Assembly: GCF_029714425.1 (NCBI RefSeq)
Contig: NZ_CP121668.1
Span: 372,001 to 436,000 of the forward strand
Direction of reading: 5' to 3'
Length of the DNA: 64,000 nt
Source of the DNA: Bradyrhizobium sp. CB2312
GTDB lineage: Bacteria; Pseudomonadota; Alphaproteobacteria; Rhizobiales; Xanthobacteraceae
Positions 63,951 to 64,000 of this stretch are shown piece after piece (position 1 is the first letter of the stretch; every line of letters begins with the position of its first letter). The notes under the pieces were generated by a model. The model saw only the letters and a list, made by a program, of their open reading frames with translations, was not told the origin of the DNA and did not search any database. The position numbers and the translations under genes are program-made.

Positions 63951-64000
63951 TTACTCGGCGGCTTCCTTTGCCACCTTCTCCTTCTTCGGCCGCGGGCCCT
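63951..64000 (-). CDS. rplU: 50S ribosomal protein L21, C-terminal end (cut by window edge)
   Basis: Only the last 15 or so codons are present, reading GPRPKKEKVAKEAAE and then a TAA stop. The lysine-rich tail and the position just upstream of rpmA identify it as rplU. The rest lies beyond the window. Confidence 0.75.
   Translation of the reverse strand, partial: GPRPKKEKVAKEAAE

Overview
The window is a stretch of chromosome from an alphaproteobacterium. GC content is high, coding density is high, and protein sequences and gene order fit the Bradyrhizobium/Nitrobacteraceae group: split ccmABCDG, mdh-sucCD-sucA-odhB-lpdA, atpHAGDC without F0 genes, and rplU-rpmA-GNAT-obgE...proB-proA-nadD-rsfS-rlmH-envC-ctpA. 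I see no phage, IS element, CRISPR array, rRNA or tRNA. Almost all of it is housekeeping DNA. The novelty lies in regulatory sites, palindromic repeats and a few unusual proteins.

Layout. 1-5.2 kb: end of dapF, the tRNA methylthiotransferase mtaB, a DUF2336 protein, an RluA-type pseudouridine synthase and ftsY. 5.4-9.3 kb: septation protein A, then the cytochrome c maturation cluster ccmA-B-C-D-G on the minus strand. 9.5-16 kb: aconitase acnA, a DUF1223 secreted thiol protein, a probable small RNA, a DUF2794 protein, a GNAT acetyltransferase and a Bax-inhibitor-1 family membrane protein. 16.2-22.2 kb: an FtsX-like permease/ATPase pair, a divergent GDSL esterase, thpR and zapE. 22.4-33.6 kb: the TCA block mdh, sucC, DUF1579, sucD, sucA, odhB, SDR, lpdA and a small membrane protein. 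33.8-38.7 kb: DUF4337, xerC, priA and rlpA. 39.3-46.3 kb: F1 ATP synthase operon atpHAGDC followed by a membrane-anchored class III nucleotide cyclase. 46.6-55.2 kb: a minus-strand envelope/ribosome/RNA-turnover block with two Nudix hydrolases, a polysaccharide-deacetylase-fold protein, ctpA, an EnvC-like factor, rlmH, rsfS, nadD and proA. 55.4-64 kb: proB, an orphan Bug-type binding protein, a formylglycine sulfatase-fold enzyme, obgE, a MaoC hydratase, an EamA transporter, a GNAT, rpmA and the end of rplU.

How it works together. The central part encodes most of the oxidative TCA cycle (aconitase, 2-oxoglutarate dehydrogenase complex, succinyl-CoA synthetase, malate dehydrogenase) and the F1 ATPase. 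Cytochrome c assembly is next to aconitase, and the gap between them carries a sequence close to an Irr iron-control box. A FixK2-type box inside the ccm cluster suggests extra oxygen control. A perfect CtrA-type site and a perfect 18-bp palindrome lie upstream of rlpA.

Repeats. About twenty intergenic palindromic elements of roughly 80-200 bp fill most gaps. They fall into several arm families, some elements carry arms of two different families, and some lie inside operons (atpA/atpG, atpD/atpC, sucA/odhB, ccmA/ccmB). They are the most distinctive DNA structure in the window.
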